Shown here: one piece after another, positions 31,877 through 43,713 of the stretch
Layout: each line of letters opens with the position of its first letter
How positions within the stretch are numbered: position 1 is the stretch's first letter
NCBI GenBank assembly: GCA_007922195.1
Contig: ML681998.1
Coordinates: forward strand, 19,189,906 to 19,253,905
Length of the DNA: 64,000 nucleotides
Direction: 5' to 3'
Source of the DNA: Podocnemis expansa
Taxonomy: Eukaryota > Chordata > Testudines > Podocnemididae
Position numbers and translations under genes: made by a program
Notes under the pieces: generated by a model
Told to the model about the DNA's origin: nothing
What the model saw: only the letters and a program-made list of their open reading frames with translations
Database searches by the model: none

Positions 31877-32272
31877 ATCACACAGGAGGAGAAAAAGCCA
31901 TTCCGCGAAACCGGCCTCCTTCCTTCTGCTGGGCCTTGCCCGGTCTCTGCCAGCTGAACCGGCTTTTGGCTGCTCTCCCCCCATGGTCTGCTGGGAGGAG
32001 AAGAGAGGAAGAGGGGCCTGGGTTTCCTGGTGGAAAAATAATCTCTAACCGCAGTCCGAGAGTCAGTGGTAAAATCAGAGGTCTTGACAAAAATGGGAAT
32101 GCTTGTGGCCTTTGTGACTTGTGGTTTAGTCTTAAGCCAGACACGCGGACACAGTCTGTTCACGTGTGAGCCGGTTACTGTTCCCAGGTGCACAGGAATG
32201 ACATACAATATGACATTTTTTCCAAATGTGATGGGACATTATGACCAGGACACTGCTGCTGTCCGAATGGAG
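31877..32272 (+). CDS. FZD6: Frizzled-6, first coding exon (coding part 32093-32272)
   Basis: The exon has an acceptor at 31876/31877 and a strong donor gag|gtgagt at 32272/32273. Translation from the ATG at 32093 (A at -3, G at +4) gives 60 residues: a signal peptide ([15 protein letters not shown]), then [29 protein letters not shown] and AAVRME. This is the start of the Frizzled cysteine-rich Wnt-binding domain, and the residue pattern fits FZD6 better than other Frizzleds. The split after ME (phase 0) agrees with the FZD6 exon structure as I remember it. A second ATG at 32099 is in frame. FZD6 is a seven-pass Wnt receptor acting mainly in planar cell polarity signalling. The next coding exon is not in the window. 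Confidence 0.93.
31983..32048 (+). promoter_or_regulatory. Upstream ORF in FZD6 5' UTR
   Basis: ATG at 31983 opens a 21-codon frame ending TAA at 32046-32048, 44 bp before the main start. Context is moderate (C at -3, G at +4). It lies in the same exon as the main start, so any transcript with this exon contains it. Confidence 0.7.
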
Positions 32273-32939
32273 GTGAGTCGCTCCCCCCATGTTATAATAT
32301 GTGTGGTTGCAGTCAAGTACTGCAACTGGGAACAATTGGAAAGGAGTGATTTGTGAACGAGAGAAATGTTTCTGACATTCTATAATACTCGGAAAGGAAG
32401 ATAGGTCATGGAAAAGAAGTAGCTGCCTGTTTGAACAGCTAGAAGGTGATTCTCTGTCTTGCTGTATCCTCCTGGATGTCCAGGGAGGCTGTATGACAGC
32501 TGTTGGTTGGCCTGTGTAGATGCATTTGAGCTTATGAGTGGAAGGTGTCCAAGAAGGGCAGCTGAGGAAGGAGTGGGTATGCCAATAAGAGACAATAGCT
32601 TGTGCTAATGTGGCTATAGGCCTGGCTCTGTTTCAGAGCTGTGCATAGAGGGTTGTCAGAATTTAAAACTCCTCCCTGGAGTGCCTGAATGTGCCTGTGG
32701 ACAAGTAGCATCTTGACCCTCACAGAATCCAAGGGGTGCAAAAGTAGCTTGAAGTTGTCATTCTTCCTCCTCCACAATACTGCGTGTGTGTGTGTGTGTT
32801 TTGCATCAAGGAGGCCCAGTTCATAATCTCATTTCTATGGGAATTCTATGGTTCTTGAAGTCTCCTGTCTGAACTCCTTTAAAGGAAAACTGCCTGTGGT
32901 TTGAAAGTTGATAAGAAAAGAAACACTTTTTAACCCCCC
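32273..32939 (+). other. FZD6 intron, proximal part
   Basis: Intron sequence after the first coding exon. A short (TG)n lies at about 32781-32799. No repeat family was recognised. Confidence 0.6.
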
Positions 32940-33039
32940 NNNNNNNNNNNNNNNNNNNNNNNNNNNNNNNNNNNNNNNNNNNNNNNNNNNNNNNNNNNNN
33001 NNNNNNNNNNNNNNNNNNNNNNNNNNNNNNNNNNNNNNN
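32940..33039. other. Assembly gap (100 N)
   Basis: Exactly 100 unknown bases. The sequence before it (aaaggaaaactgcctgtggt, then ttgaaagttgataa and a C run) recurs after it at about 33081-33150 with small differences. Confidence 0.98.
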
Positions 33040-33562
33040 TTTTTTATGGGTTTTGTCGTTTGGGGTGGTCCATCCCCTTAAAAAGGAAAACTGCCTGTGG
33101 TTTGAAAGTTAATAAAAAAAAAAACAATTTTTTAACCCCCCCCCCCCCCCCAAGAAATTGTTTCTGTGAACTTAAAATACTCTTAGTTTTACTGGGAGCT
33201 TGCCATCTGAAGAAAAACATTGTTATTGTGACTTTGTGGCAGGAGAGCTCTTGTTAAAACTTGTAAAACAGGTTTGAAACTTGTTTTAATAATGGTTTAA
33301 TAGCTGGGGAAAGAACACTTCTTTATCCAGGACTTGAAATACATACCAAGCATGTACTAGAGCCAGAGGCTAATGCAAGAAATATAGGGGAGAGGGACAC
33401 AAGAACAACCCAAGCAGTTTTGTTGGGGGCTGATGACCCAGTAATGGATGCTGGGAGGATAGAATAGCAATTGCAAATCCTTCAGTGGCTGTCAGCAGGC
33501 TTTTTGAGGGACTGAGTAACTGAAGTAATGCGAGGGGAAGAAAAAGCTCTTTCATCTTTCCA

Positions 33563-34103
33563 AGTTCCAAAGGGCTAGTTGGGTCAGTCTAGTTCACCAA
33601 AACAAGAAAAGATTCTCATGGTGCTTTTAAAAACTAACAGATTTATTTATTGCGTGAGCCTTTGCAGGAGAAAAATCCCACTTCATCAGGTGCTTGAAGA
33701 TGGCTATTGTTAATAGCTGACCTTAGACAAATGGATTACAAATGACAACTTCAATGAGAAACTGCAGAATTGGAATTCGTATGCAGGTTTGACACCACTG
33801 CCTTAGGATTAAATAGGGATATCAGGTTCTTTTCTTATTATGACAGGTGATTTTTAGCTTGCCTCCCTCTACTATGCTGTTCTCCACTGTTTGAATCTAA
33901 GCAACTGCTTTGATTTGCTGTAGCCATCTGACCTGATCCTATGACTTACACATCCTTGCATTTATTTTCCTCCCATGCTGTAAGCTCTCCATCGTCAAGC
34001 ATCTGACAAAGTGGGGTTTTTCTCCCATGAAAGCTCATGTGGTAGATAAAATTGTTAGTCTTAAAATGGCACAAGACTCTGTTTTTTTTTTTTTTTTTTT
34101 TTC
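33563..34103. mobile_element. Penelope-related element with inverted 5' arm and 12-bp TSD
   Basis: A left inverted arm (agttccaaagggctagttgg to about 33700) is followed by plus-oriented 3' sequence with a decayed coding end (aatgagaaactgcagaattg) and the right arm ending in a long T run. Direct repeats ttcatctttcca (33551-33562) and ttcttctttcca (34104-34115) match at 11 of 12. It links the short foldbacks with the coding element. Confidence 0.75.
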
Positions 34104-34115
34104 TTCTTCTTTCCA

Positions 34116-35370
34116 GTAAACTTGAAGCAATGAGCATTTTTTAGCTTCTGGTCAGTTTCACCATTGGTGTGCAGAACTCTGTGGGCAGTGGTGGAACAGA
34201 CAAAAATCGTCAAAATATACTGGTGCAGGGGATTAAAACAGAATTATGGATGGTGGGACAATGATGGAGCAACAGTGCCCAGTAGTTCTACATGGTGGGA
34301 GAAAAACTGACCAGAATTGTGAAGTTTCACAGAGGTAACCATTTGACCAGAGTTATTTAATATTGATTCAGCTGCTGGTTGGGACTTGTGAGTGGCAGAG
34401 GCACTGAAGCTATTAGTTTACAGTAATGTCTTGCAGGTTATGCATCAGTTAACATTTGGATGGTTATCGTTGCAGCCAAAAGGAGTGGAAACCAGATACT
34501 TCTAAATTAAACCTTGAATTTTGCAGAACTTGTCTTAGTTCCTGTCACCACCACTTGCCATGAAAACATTCTTATCATCGGCGCATAGCTATTTAGATTT
34601 TTCAGGACCCAGAAAGCAGGAATGTTTAAGGCCTAGGCTGAAATTAAGAATCTAATTCTGCATTTGCCATAGATGACTTGTGGGCTTTGGACAAGTTTCT
34701 GTGTGGAGGGGAGCCACTGTATGCAACTCTTCTGCAGCTTTTTGTGCAGAAAGGGATATTGTTGGCACCATTTTGTTTTCTTTCACTGCTTCAGATCTTT
34801 TTCGCCTTCATCTGTAGCGTGAGGCATGACGTGCTGGTGGATTGTCTCTACCTTAAAGAGGGCTGAGTGGGGAGGAGGGAAGGAGCGAAATGGTGGCCTG
34901 GTGTGTCTGGGAGATTTGAAGATGCCCCACCAAAGCTTCCATGTGTACATTGGTGTCCACCACCATCTTGCTCCTTTAATGTGGCTGGGACATTTTAAAT
35001 TTCCCAGCACTGTTATCACTGGTGTTGAAGTTGCTTGGATGTAACTTTCACAGTCAGTCTTTCTTTGATGAAACTTACTCCAAGAATAGATGAACTTTGT
35101 TCGAACATGCGGGCCCTAAATTCCCATTAAAACTTGAGTAATATCATTTTCGGTTGTGTGCATAGTCATTGTGTAGCTACTTTTTTAGAAATAAGCACTT
35201 TATATTTGTCAAATTATGTTCAGTTTTGGTCTCCTGAGTCATTTTCTCAGGAGTGCATAGGACACTGACATTATGAAAATAACAGCTGGTGTACAGCGGC
35301 TTTCTCAAGAAAGCTTTCATCAAGTGTTCTCCATAAATTATTTAATACCTGGGTCCGCTAAAGGTTGAGA
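34116..35370. other. FZD6 intron, no recognised feature
   Basis: Mixed sequence without recognised coding exon. Near 35350-35375 gttgagaaacactg resembles a hAT terminus, but its partner was not found. Confidence 0.45.
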
Positions 35371-35377
35371 AACACTG

Positions 35378-36190
35378 TATTATTGGACGAGCTTCTGTTG
35401 GTGAGAGAGACAGGCTTTCCGTCTTAAGCAGAGTTCTTTTTCAAGTCTGGGAGTTATAGTCAGCACTAGATACAAGGTGGAATAAATTGATTAACATAAG
35501 TCGTTGACACACATTTCAAGAGACCATTCAGTGAAAAGTGGTCAATTCCTTATCCAGTCGTTAAAGGGAAAGGGGGTGGGGAGAGAAGCTGCAGAAGGGA
35601 GACGTAGTTGGTTCATAGACATTGTAATAAACCATAAATCCAGTGTTTCTATTCAGTCCATAATTTTCCCTATCTAATCAAGTTATGAACATGAGATCCC
35701 AGGCTTGTCTTTTGTTAAAACGCCCCATGACCACTGAGTGAACACTTACAGAGCCATAACTGCATGGCTGACCTCTGTTCTCCTCTAAAGAAACCTTCAC
35801 AACACCTAAAGAAGAGCCTGGGGGCTTAAATTTGTAACTTTGCTAGATACTAAATATCATGGACTGAATACAGACACTAGATTTATGGCTTATTACAACA
35901 ATATATTATCCTCTCTACCCCACTCGCTGTCCTAATTTTGTGTCCCTTAAATACTTTCCAGTCAAGTCATTGGGGGAGGGGGGCATGACAGTTCGCTTCA
36001 CTGTCAATGGCCCCTTGAAATGTGTGGATTTTGTGCTAAGCAATGTAGTCTAACTTTGTTCTATTGTGACACTCAGTGTATTTGCTGGCTGGAAGAAGAG
36101 ATCTGGGTAAACTGGAAAGATTGTGTCTCTTACTAGCAGAATTTAGTCCAAGAGAAGATACTACTTCACCCACCTGGTCTCTGTCTCATG
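35378..36190. mobile_element. Second Penelope-like foldback family
   Basis: The left part (attggacgagcttctgttgg, tgagagagacaggctttccg) is an inverted version of the right end (gaagaagagatctgggtaaa, then gatactacttcacccacctg and gtctctg). The interior (ggcttattacaacaatat, tcactgtcaatggccccttg) is the 3' non-coding region of a family I recall from turtle genomes. Boundaries are approximate; no TSD was found. Confidence 0.5.
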
Positions 36191-36845
36191 AGTAATGTTA
36201 ACAATTCAGAGCATCAGTGGGCAGACATTGGCAAAGTGAAAGGAGTTCAGAGAACAACAAAATTGACTTAATAGCAAGAAGTATTGATTTATTTTTATCT
36301 TTGCTAACTAACAAATAAAGAATATAAATGCATTCATAGATACTTCAAGGGTTCATATATTGTACTATGAAAGCTGAAAAAATTGTTCAGGCTATTGCTA
36401 AAATTGAGAAACAGAAGATTTAGGGCTTGTCTAGACAGGAAATTGACCGTCATAGCTGTAGTAGAGTAGTCTGTTTCAGCTTTATAGTAGTTTATTCTGT
36501 TTATATAATGTGTTCTGTGGCAGCTGTGATAGTCCATTTTCCAGTTGGTAGGTCCTTAGGCTGACTATCAGGAAAACTTCCTGCCTGTAAGATAAATTAT
36601 AATATAAAATTTTGTAGAGGGAAATGATGTAAGGAACATTGTCAAGTGTTAAACTGTGTAAAGTAGGAGAAAATATCCTACAGAGAACAATCACTGCACT
36701 GCTGAGGAGTGGAAAAGATGACCTAATCTTATATTTTTCCAACTCTGAATTCTGAGGCAGGTGTTCATGTGCCTGCTATCTGTGCTTACAGAACTAAATG
36801 AATCTACAGCAGCAGGAAAAATTAAATTGACAATAACTTCTAAGA

Positions 36846-37033
36846 CAGGGGTCTCAAACTCAAATCACCACAAGGGCTGCATGAGGACTAGTATGTTAGC
36901 CCTAGGGCTGCACCACTGTAACCTCTTCATACAACGATATTGCAAGTATTGGTAATGATAGTGTTGTTGTGGGCTGCAGGAAATAGCTTTAGGGGCCTCA
37001 TGTGGCCCATGGGCCAAGTGTTTGAGACCCCTG
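36846..37033. mobile_element. hAT-type MITE, 8-bp TSD
   Basis: Inverted ends caggggtctcaaactc and gtgtttgagacccctg are flanked by the perfect direct repeat ttctaaga (36838-36845 and 37034-37041). 188 bp, non-coding. Confidence 0.9.
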
Positions 37034-37041
37034 TTCTAAGA

Positions 37042-38660
37042 GGTACCAAAAATAGTATCAGTAGTGAATCAGGGAGTAGGAAATTAATATAAAAACAAAT
37101 GTGTCAAAACCCACTTCTGTTCCTTCCCCCTTGTGTAAATTCAATCTGTTTAGTGTCTCTGACATAATAGTTTGCTTCATTTTACAAATAGTGGAGTTGG
37201 GAGAAATAAATCTGATGTCATGGTTAGTTCCCTAATAAACAACAAACCCATGCAACTGGGAAACACAGATACCTGCTTTTAAATTATAGTGCATTTCAGC
37301 TCATTGAGGAGGCTAGAGGGAGACAAGAACTGTAGTGCCTACAAATGTGAAGCATCGGGAATTCTGTAAAATGACTGGCTCAGAATGCTATTAACATCCT
37401 GAAATGCAGAAAGATAATTTTCTTCTTTAAAATTTTAGAGCATCTGGAAGTTGACAAAAAAGATTATGATTTAAGTTAGAGAAAAGATTTTGCATATGTT
37501 AGCGTAGAATGCTGTACATCTTGGCTTAAAGAACAGCGTAGCATAATGCTCACAAATAGTGGCAGCTTAACCATAAATATAAGATTCTTGCATAAATTCT
37601 TAAGTGTAGTTGTAATTTAGGACATTAATGTGATGAGATGAAAGCTTCATCAGAAATTGAGGAAAAACATAAAATTATAAATATTAAAAAATTGAGATTA
37701 TCCTACATGCTACTAGTAAGGCTAGTTTCAAAACTAGACTCTGCCATTAGTATGGCAGGGGTGTTTGCTTTCTCCAGGAAAAAAAGTTGTTGGCTGTCTC
37801 ATCTCAGAATCATTCTGAAAGCTGAAGAGACAAGCAAATACACGTACAAGTGCCAACATAGAAGGTAGTTGGTTTATTTTTCTCTCTAGTGTGGAGTTTT
37901 AAATGAAAAATACAATTAAATTATCATAATAGCAATGCAGGTACAAGATGGTGGAATGTTGGAAAGCATTTGTTTGCTGATATGACTGCTAATTTTCTTT
38001 GCTGGCCCTTTAGATGATGGATTTGTTTTAAAGATTAGGCAGAAGAGGCGCAATGGATAGTCACTATGTACAGAACACAATGAGAAGATTAGTCCACCAG
38101 TTTTGAATGTCGTGGTGCTAAGCATTGTGACTGTGGTAACTGGATGTGCCACATTGAGTGCCACACTTAAACCCCAAGAAAAAGGTTAGATAATCACCAA
38201 AACTGGTGGTTTATTCTATAATTAGATTCATCAAGCCAGTGACAAAAAAGCTTTTGTAATACCACATTTGTTATCAGGAAGCCAAAGACTACCTCCTGTG
38301 GATATTCCAGCCCTTGACGCCCATCTAGACAAACAAGTTTACTATTGTAAGAGTGTATTAAAACGCTATTCATCATAAATTAATTTCTTGCCCCTCTGTT
38401 CCTACCTTCTCCTCAGCTGAACAGCAGTGGAGGTGAATGTAGCAGTGTTCTCTTTATTGAGGGGTGGGGGTATGTGCATGTGTGAAGGTAGGCTCCTTGG
38501 TAAAGGGTCCCCAGGTATTTGCAGACAACTCATCTCAGACCTGAGAAACACACTGTGCTACACATCTGTTGCAGGGAATTTACCCATAAGGGTAGCTTGT
38601 CAAAACTCGTAATCATTGCAAGATGTGTATATGAGTAATATTTAAGAAATAATGTTCTAT
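37042..38660. other. FZD6 intron, no recognised feature
   Basis: AT-rich, no coding exon and no recognised repeat. Confidence 0.45.
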
Positions 38661-38668
38661 AATGAAGG

Positions 38669-38905
38669 CAGGATCATCACCGCCCTGAGAAAAAAAGAGT
38701 TGGTCTGGGCTCTGCCCACTGCACCCAATCTGGCTGCTGGGCCTAATCTGCCCCGCAGCTGGTCTCCTCCTGCCAGCAGCCCAGTCTGGATCCAGCCACT
38801 GGCAGCCAGCAGTGGGCACACTAGGCCTGATTCAACCCCTGCCAAAGCAGGACTGGAGATGGATGGGGCTGCAGCTCCATAGGCCCAGTGGCAGTGATGC
38901 CCCTG
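38669..38905. mobile_element. hAT-type MITE, 8-bp TSD
   Basis: The ends caggatcatcaccgcc and ggcagtgatgcccctg are imperfect inverted repeats. Flanks aatgaagg (38661-38668) and attgaagg (38906-38913) match at 7 of 8. The interior is C/T-rich and non-coding. Confidence 0.7.
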
Positions 38906-38913
38906 ATTGAAGG

Positions 38914-40043
38914 TATGCTTTATGGAGTTGGAGTAGAAGTTAGTTACCAGAGGGTAATATAGCTCAGTGATGGCCCAATCCAGCAGGAGGGAGTCATTAA
39001 CCCTCCTTGGGTGGCCTCATCTTAGTTTTCTAGCCTTAGTCCATCTCATGGCTATGAAAAAGAAAACCATCAGGCCCAATAGCAAATATCTTGAAGCCAC
39101 TTAGAGGCAAAAAAAGAAGGAATATTAGGAAAGGGATCATCCTGGCTATGAATAGAGACAAGAATGTTTTAGTAAATACTGTGGGGAGAGGCACTTTGTA
39201 TCCATTCACTGAGGAAATATCTTGTGGAACTTTGGGTGGAGTCTTTTTAAAAGAGTTTGGATCTCATCTCCTATGAAACCAGCCCGCTCTATAACAGACT
39301 GAACTTTGAAGGGAGACCTGCTTTATTAGATAGGAAAAGTAACTATTAATATGTATAGGTCTTATTTAGCATTTTATTATTGTGTTTTGTGTTGTAATCA
39401 TGTTTCCATCACTGTCTCTTGTGTATAATTGAATCTCTGTTCTTTGTTAAATAAACCTTCATTTATTTTATTACAAGTACTGTGTGTTACATGGGTGTGG
39501 TAATTTAAAGTAGAAACTAAATGTACTGTGGTACACTAATCCTTTGGGGGTGAAGGGTCTGGGATTCTGTAAGCAACCAGGGTCACAGGCTGGATATCAC
39601 AGGAAAATACTTCAAAGGAACTCAGGTCTAAACTACCTGTAGTTGGCCTTCTACGTGAAGGTGGGGCTGGCATAACCGAGAGGAGTGTGCTTGAAGGGCT
39701 GATAATTTAGCGGTGGTAGGGAGCCAATAGCCACCACTGGTAAGGCTATTTCTCGCTAGAGGTGGGAGATAAGAAGGTGATCACAGTCCTGGGTGTCCCA
39801 AGGAGCCTGACAGGTGAAGTGGGGTGGGATGCTGCAGTTTTTCTTCTACCTGGTGCCTCAGAATTCCCCACAGGATTCTGCTGGACGAGCTTTTGCTGAG
39901 TACTAATGAGAATGTCCAAGGTGTGTAGGGGGGCCAGAAGGGATGCTCGAGCTCATCCTTCCTTCAAGCCCCATTCTGTGGTGTCCCATCCAGATACACC
40001 TCTACTCAGAGGCTGAGGGAAGATTTAATTGCTCTTTGATGTT
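38914..40043. other. FZD6 intron, no recognised feature
   Basis: No coding exon seen. A gttaaataaaccttcattta block at about 39447 could be an old LTR or LINE end, unsupported otherwise. Confidence 0.4.
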
Positions 40044-40055
40044 TTAGGACTGTAA

Positions 40056-40179
40056 AACAAGGAGTCTAGTGGTGCTTTTAAAGACTAACAGACTTATTTA
40101 TAATTAAATTTTCGTCTTTAAAAGTGCCATAGAACTCCTTGTTTTGGTGAAATAGACTAACACGGCTACCCCTTTGGAA
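40056..40179. mobile_element. Short foldback Penelope-related element, perfect 12-bp TSD
   Basis: A 124-bp hairpin (aacaaggagtctagtggtgc ... inverse ... cggctacccctttggaa) is flanked by ttaggactgtaa at 40044-40055 and 40180-40191, identical in all 12 bases. The central part of the arms is deleted. Confidence 0.9.
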
Positions 40180-40360
40180 TTAGGACTGTAAGGTGAACTA
40201 ACTACTGCTACTATAAGAAGCTGCAGGTGATGATTTCTTTGTATATCAGCTGTATTGATGCATTAAAAATAAATGTGTGCCACATTACAAAGAAATTCAG
40301 TAATCCAGGTATTAGTCCTACAAATTTTTTAAAAATTTCTCTAGAATTGTATGTTCGTGT

Positions 40361-41400
40361 GTAAGAACAGCTATACTTGGTCAGACCACTGATCCATCTA
40401 GTGCAATATCCTGTCTTCTGGCAGAGGCTAATGCCAATAGCTTCAAGGGGAACGAACAGAGTAACTTCAAATTATTCATCCCCTGTTGTCCAGTCTCAGT
40501 TTCTGGCAGATGGATGTTTAAGGACACCTGGAGCATTTGGTTACATCCCTGGCCATTTTAGCTAATAGCCATTGATAGACCATTAACTGCTTTTTTTTTT
40601 TTAAACCCCATTTATAGTTTGGCCTTTATGACATTCCCTGGCAATGAGTTCACACTACAGTTAACCTGTGGAAGATGTACTTCCTCCTGTTTTGTCTTAA
40701 ACTTGCAGTCGATTAATTTCATTGGTGGCCATGATTCTTGTGTTATATGAAGGAATAAATAACACTTTCACTTTCTCTACAGTACACCATTAATGATTTA
40801 TATATCTCTATCAAATCTCCTCTTTATCTTTTCTCTAAAATGAACAGTTCCAGTCTTGTCTACTCTGGCTCCCATAAGGCAGCTATACCATACCTCTGAT
40901 CATTTTCATTGCTATTCTCTGTGCCTGTTCCAATTCTGATACATCTCTTTGAGATGGAGCAATCAGAATTCTATGTAGTATTCAATGTGTGGACATAGAT
41001 CTTTAAGTGGTATTATGATATTTTATCTGTCCCTTTCCTATTCTGTTAGCTTTTTGAACTGCTGCTCATTGAGCATATGTTTCCATGATGATGACTCCGT
41101 TATCTCTTTCTTGAGTGGTAACATCTAAATCTGATGCTATCACTTCATGTTTGGATTATGTTTTCATATGTGCATCAGTTTGCATTTATCAATGTTGAAT
41201 TTCATTGGCTATTTTGTCATCTAGTTGCTCAGTTTTGTTCAATCCCTTTTTTAGCTCTTCAATCATCTTTGGACTTCACTATACCAAATAATTTTGTATC
41301 ATCTGTAGGTTTTGCTACCTCATTGGTTTACCCCTTTTCCATATCATTTAGAAATATTTTGAATATCATAAATCCCTCTACAAATCTTTAGGAGACCCCA
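40361..41400 (-). repeat. CR1 LINE, C-terminal ORF2 and 3' UTR, decayed
   Basis: The plus strand reads as the complement of a CR1 3' half. Its 3' end is at about 40361 (complement of taagaacagctatacttggt). The coding remnant continues to about 41400, where the complement of gtatcatctgtaggttttgc corresponds to the FADDTK region of the reverse transcriptase. Many substitutions and indels mark it as old. Confidence 0.7.
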
Positions 41401-41549
41401 CAATTTATTTCTCCAGTGTGAAAAGTACTTCTTTGTTTCCTATCTTTTGGGCAGTTACTGATTCATAAGAGGACCTTTCCCTCTTATTCCATGACTGCTT
41501 ACTTAAGACCCTTTGACAATGGACTTGTCAAAGGCTTTCTGAATGTCCA

Positions 41550-42440
41550 ACTACTACACTATATCAAGCTTGGCTTGTTTAGCTTAACTAAAAGAAGGCT
41601 GAGAGGAGATATGATTGCTCTTTATAAATACATCAGAGGGATGTACCAAGGAGGGATAGCAATTATTTGTTAAGCACCAATTTGGAGACACAAACTAATG
41701 AATCTTAAATGGCCATAAACAAGATTAGGCTTGAATTTAGATGAAGATTTCTAACCCTAAGAGGAGTAAAGTTCTGGAACAGCTTTCCACAGAGCACATT
41801 GGGGGCAAAAACCTAACTGGTTTCGAAACTGAGACTGATAAATTTATGGAGGGAATGGTATGATGAGGCTTGCTTACAGTAGCATCTAGCTGGTCTGTGA
41901 CTGCTAGCAGCAAAGGTCCAAAGCAGTAGTCACGTTAGTCTAGTTCAGTAAAACAAACAAACAAGGGGTCCTCTGGCATAGCAAGTATCTCCACCAGACT
42001 CTTGAGTTCCTATGAAGAATTCTTTCCTGGCTGTCTTGCTGGTATGTCTTGTCCATGTGCTCAGGGTTCACTGACTGCCATATTTCTGGTTCTGGAAAGA
42101 ATATTTCCCTCCCACTCTAGGTGAGGTTGATGAGATCCTGAATGGTTGGGGGTTTTGGTTTGGTTTGGTTTTCTTATGTGGTTTTTGCTTTTGATTTTTT
42201 TGGAGGAGGTTGGTGGAGTTTTTTGTTGTTTTAAAACCTTCTTGTAGGTTTAAACTAGTGTGAATAGTAAATTGTCTGTAACTTCGTCTTTCAATCATGA
42301 TTTGAGGCTGTTGTAACTTACCCAGAAATTATCATCTGTTATAGGAGTGACTGGTGAGTTCTATGGCCTGAAATGTGCAGAAGGTTGGATTAGGTGATCG
42401 TGATGGTCCCTTCTGTCTTTATAATCTGAGTCTGACTGGA
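41550..42440 (+). repeat. CR1 LINE 3' part, interrupted
   Basis: The readable C-terminal peptide is LFSLTKRRLRGDMIALYKY. It is followed by the 3' UTR with tgctcagggttcactgactg and a 3' end reading gaaggttggattaggtgatc, then gtgatggtccct. A foldback fragment sits at 41914-41970. It lies head-to-head with the minus-strand CR1 just before it. Confidence 0.7.
41914..41970. mobile_element. Truncated foldback fragment in CR1
   Basis: The sequence tccaaagcagtagtcacgtt, then agtctagttcagtaaaacaa and aaggggtcctctggc, is the left terminus of the foldback family. The CR1 3' UTR continues on its right side. Confidence 0.6.
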
Positions 42441-43290
42441 TCATCCTGTATGCATACGTACTGACATAACTAATTCTAATAGATGAGTATGGCAATATTT
42501 CCCTTTATGAAAGGTGTGTTGACTCTTCTTTGGCATGTGTTCATCTGTGTGTCTGATGAATCTGTTCTTTATAGTTTCAGCCAATTTACCTGTACTGACG
42601 TTAGGCTTAACAGCTTGTAGTTGCTAGGATTGCCTCTGGAATTTTTTTTTTTTTAAGTGTTAACTACTTCCCAGTCATTTGATACAGGACGTAACTTAAG
42701 CAATTTTGTGTTTGTCATCTCTGGGAGCATTGGGGAGAGGGTGGATCCTGTTCCCAATGGGTGGCATGCCCTGGGAAAAGGGGTCTAGAGAGCTAGCTTG
42801 CCCATCCCACTGTGATGGCTCCTGTTTTGTGAAGCTGGCCCTGGCTTCCAACTTTGGGCGTAATGACCTGCTGCAGTACCACACAGGTCTGTCTTGGTCA
42901 CTCCTCTGTCATGATAAGCATTGGGCACTCAGTCCAAATTTTGAATGAGTTGTGCTGCAACTACATGTGTCAGAACATACTACTCAGCGAGCATTGGCCT
43001 GGGCAAACCTAGTTGTGATCTTACACACAGGGCTTTGAGTTTTATTTTGTTTGGTTTATGTTTTGTATTTGCGAAAAGCACAGCACTCTACCAGTTATAA
43101 CAAGGCTCAATGAAATTGGCTCTCGGCTAGGCGCCAGCAGTTTTATTTTTGGTTGCCTGGGGGGTGCTCCTATGTTGCATTTCCACAATGGAGCTAGGAG
43201 CCAGGTTACAAACCCCAGTTGCCATGGCTACCTGGCTTCTGGGTTTTGTTGAACCCTAGGTTATATCTAGTTGTTACAGTAGACAACAAA
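42441..43290. other. FZD6 intron, no recognised feature
   Basis: No exon or repeat family was recognised. Parts may be diverged CR1. Confidence 0.4.
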
Positions 43291-43446
43291 TATGTGAAGG
43301 ACGACATAAAACTAGCTCAGGGTTCAGGTGCTATCATCAGTTAATTCCGGTTTGCTGTCCCAGTGGAACAATTTACAAAGTTGTGATGGATCACTGGAAA
43401 TTTTAGAAAAATATCCAATTGCATTTCAAATAGATGTGCTCTAGTT

Positions 43447-43624
43447 CAGTGGCTCTCAACATTTTGCAGGTCACTACGCACTTGGTGGTATATCGTTACC
43501 CTACAGGAGACATCAGCCCACCCACCTCAGGCCAAATCTAGCCATCTCCCTGGCTCTCTGCAACACACTTTCCACTGTGTGGTGACGCAGTAATGTGTCC
43601 TGAAGCAGTGGTTGAGAACTGCTG
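43447..43624. mobile_element. hAT-type MITE, 8-bp TSD
   Basis: The ends cagtggctctcaac and gttgagaactgctg are inverted. The direct repeat ctctagtt (43439-43446 and 43625-43632) is perfect. Confidence 0.88.
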
Positions 43625-43713
43625 CTCTAGTTTAACCATAGCCATTGGACTTGAAGCGGGAATTAATTCAGGGAAGTCCTATGGCCTGTATTATATAGGA
43701 GGTCAGATTAGAT

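Noticed and set aside
31408..32169. 253-codon frame across the FZD6 promoter
   Set aside because: It crosses the intron 1 acceptor and is out of frame with FZD6; a CpG-island artefact.
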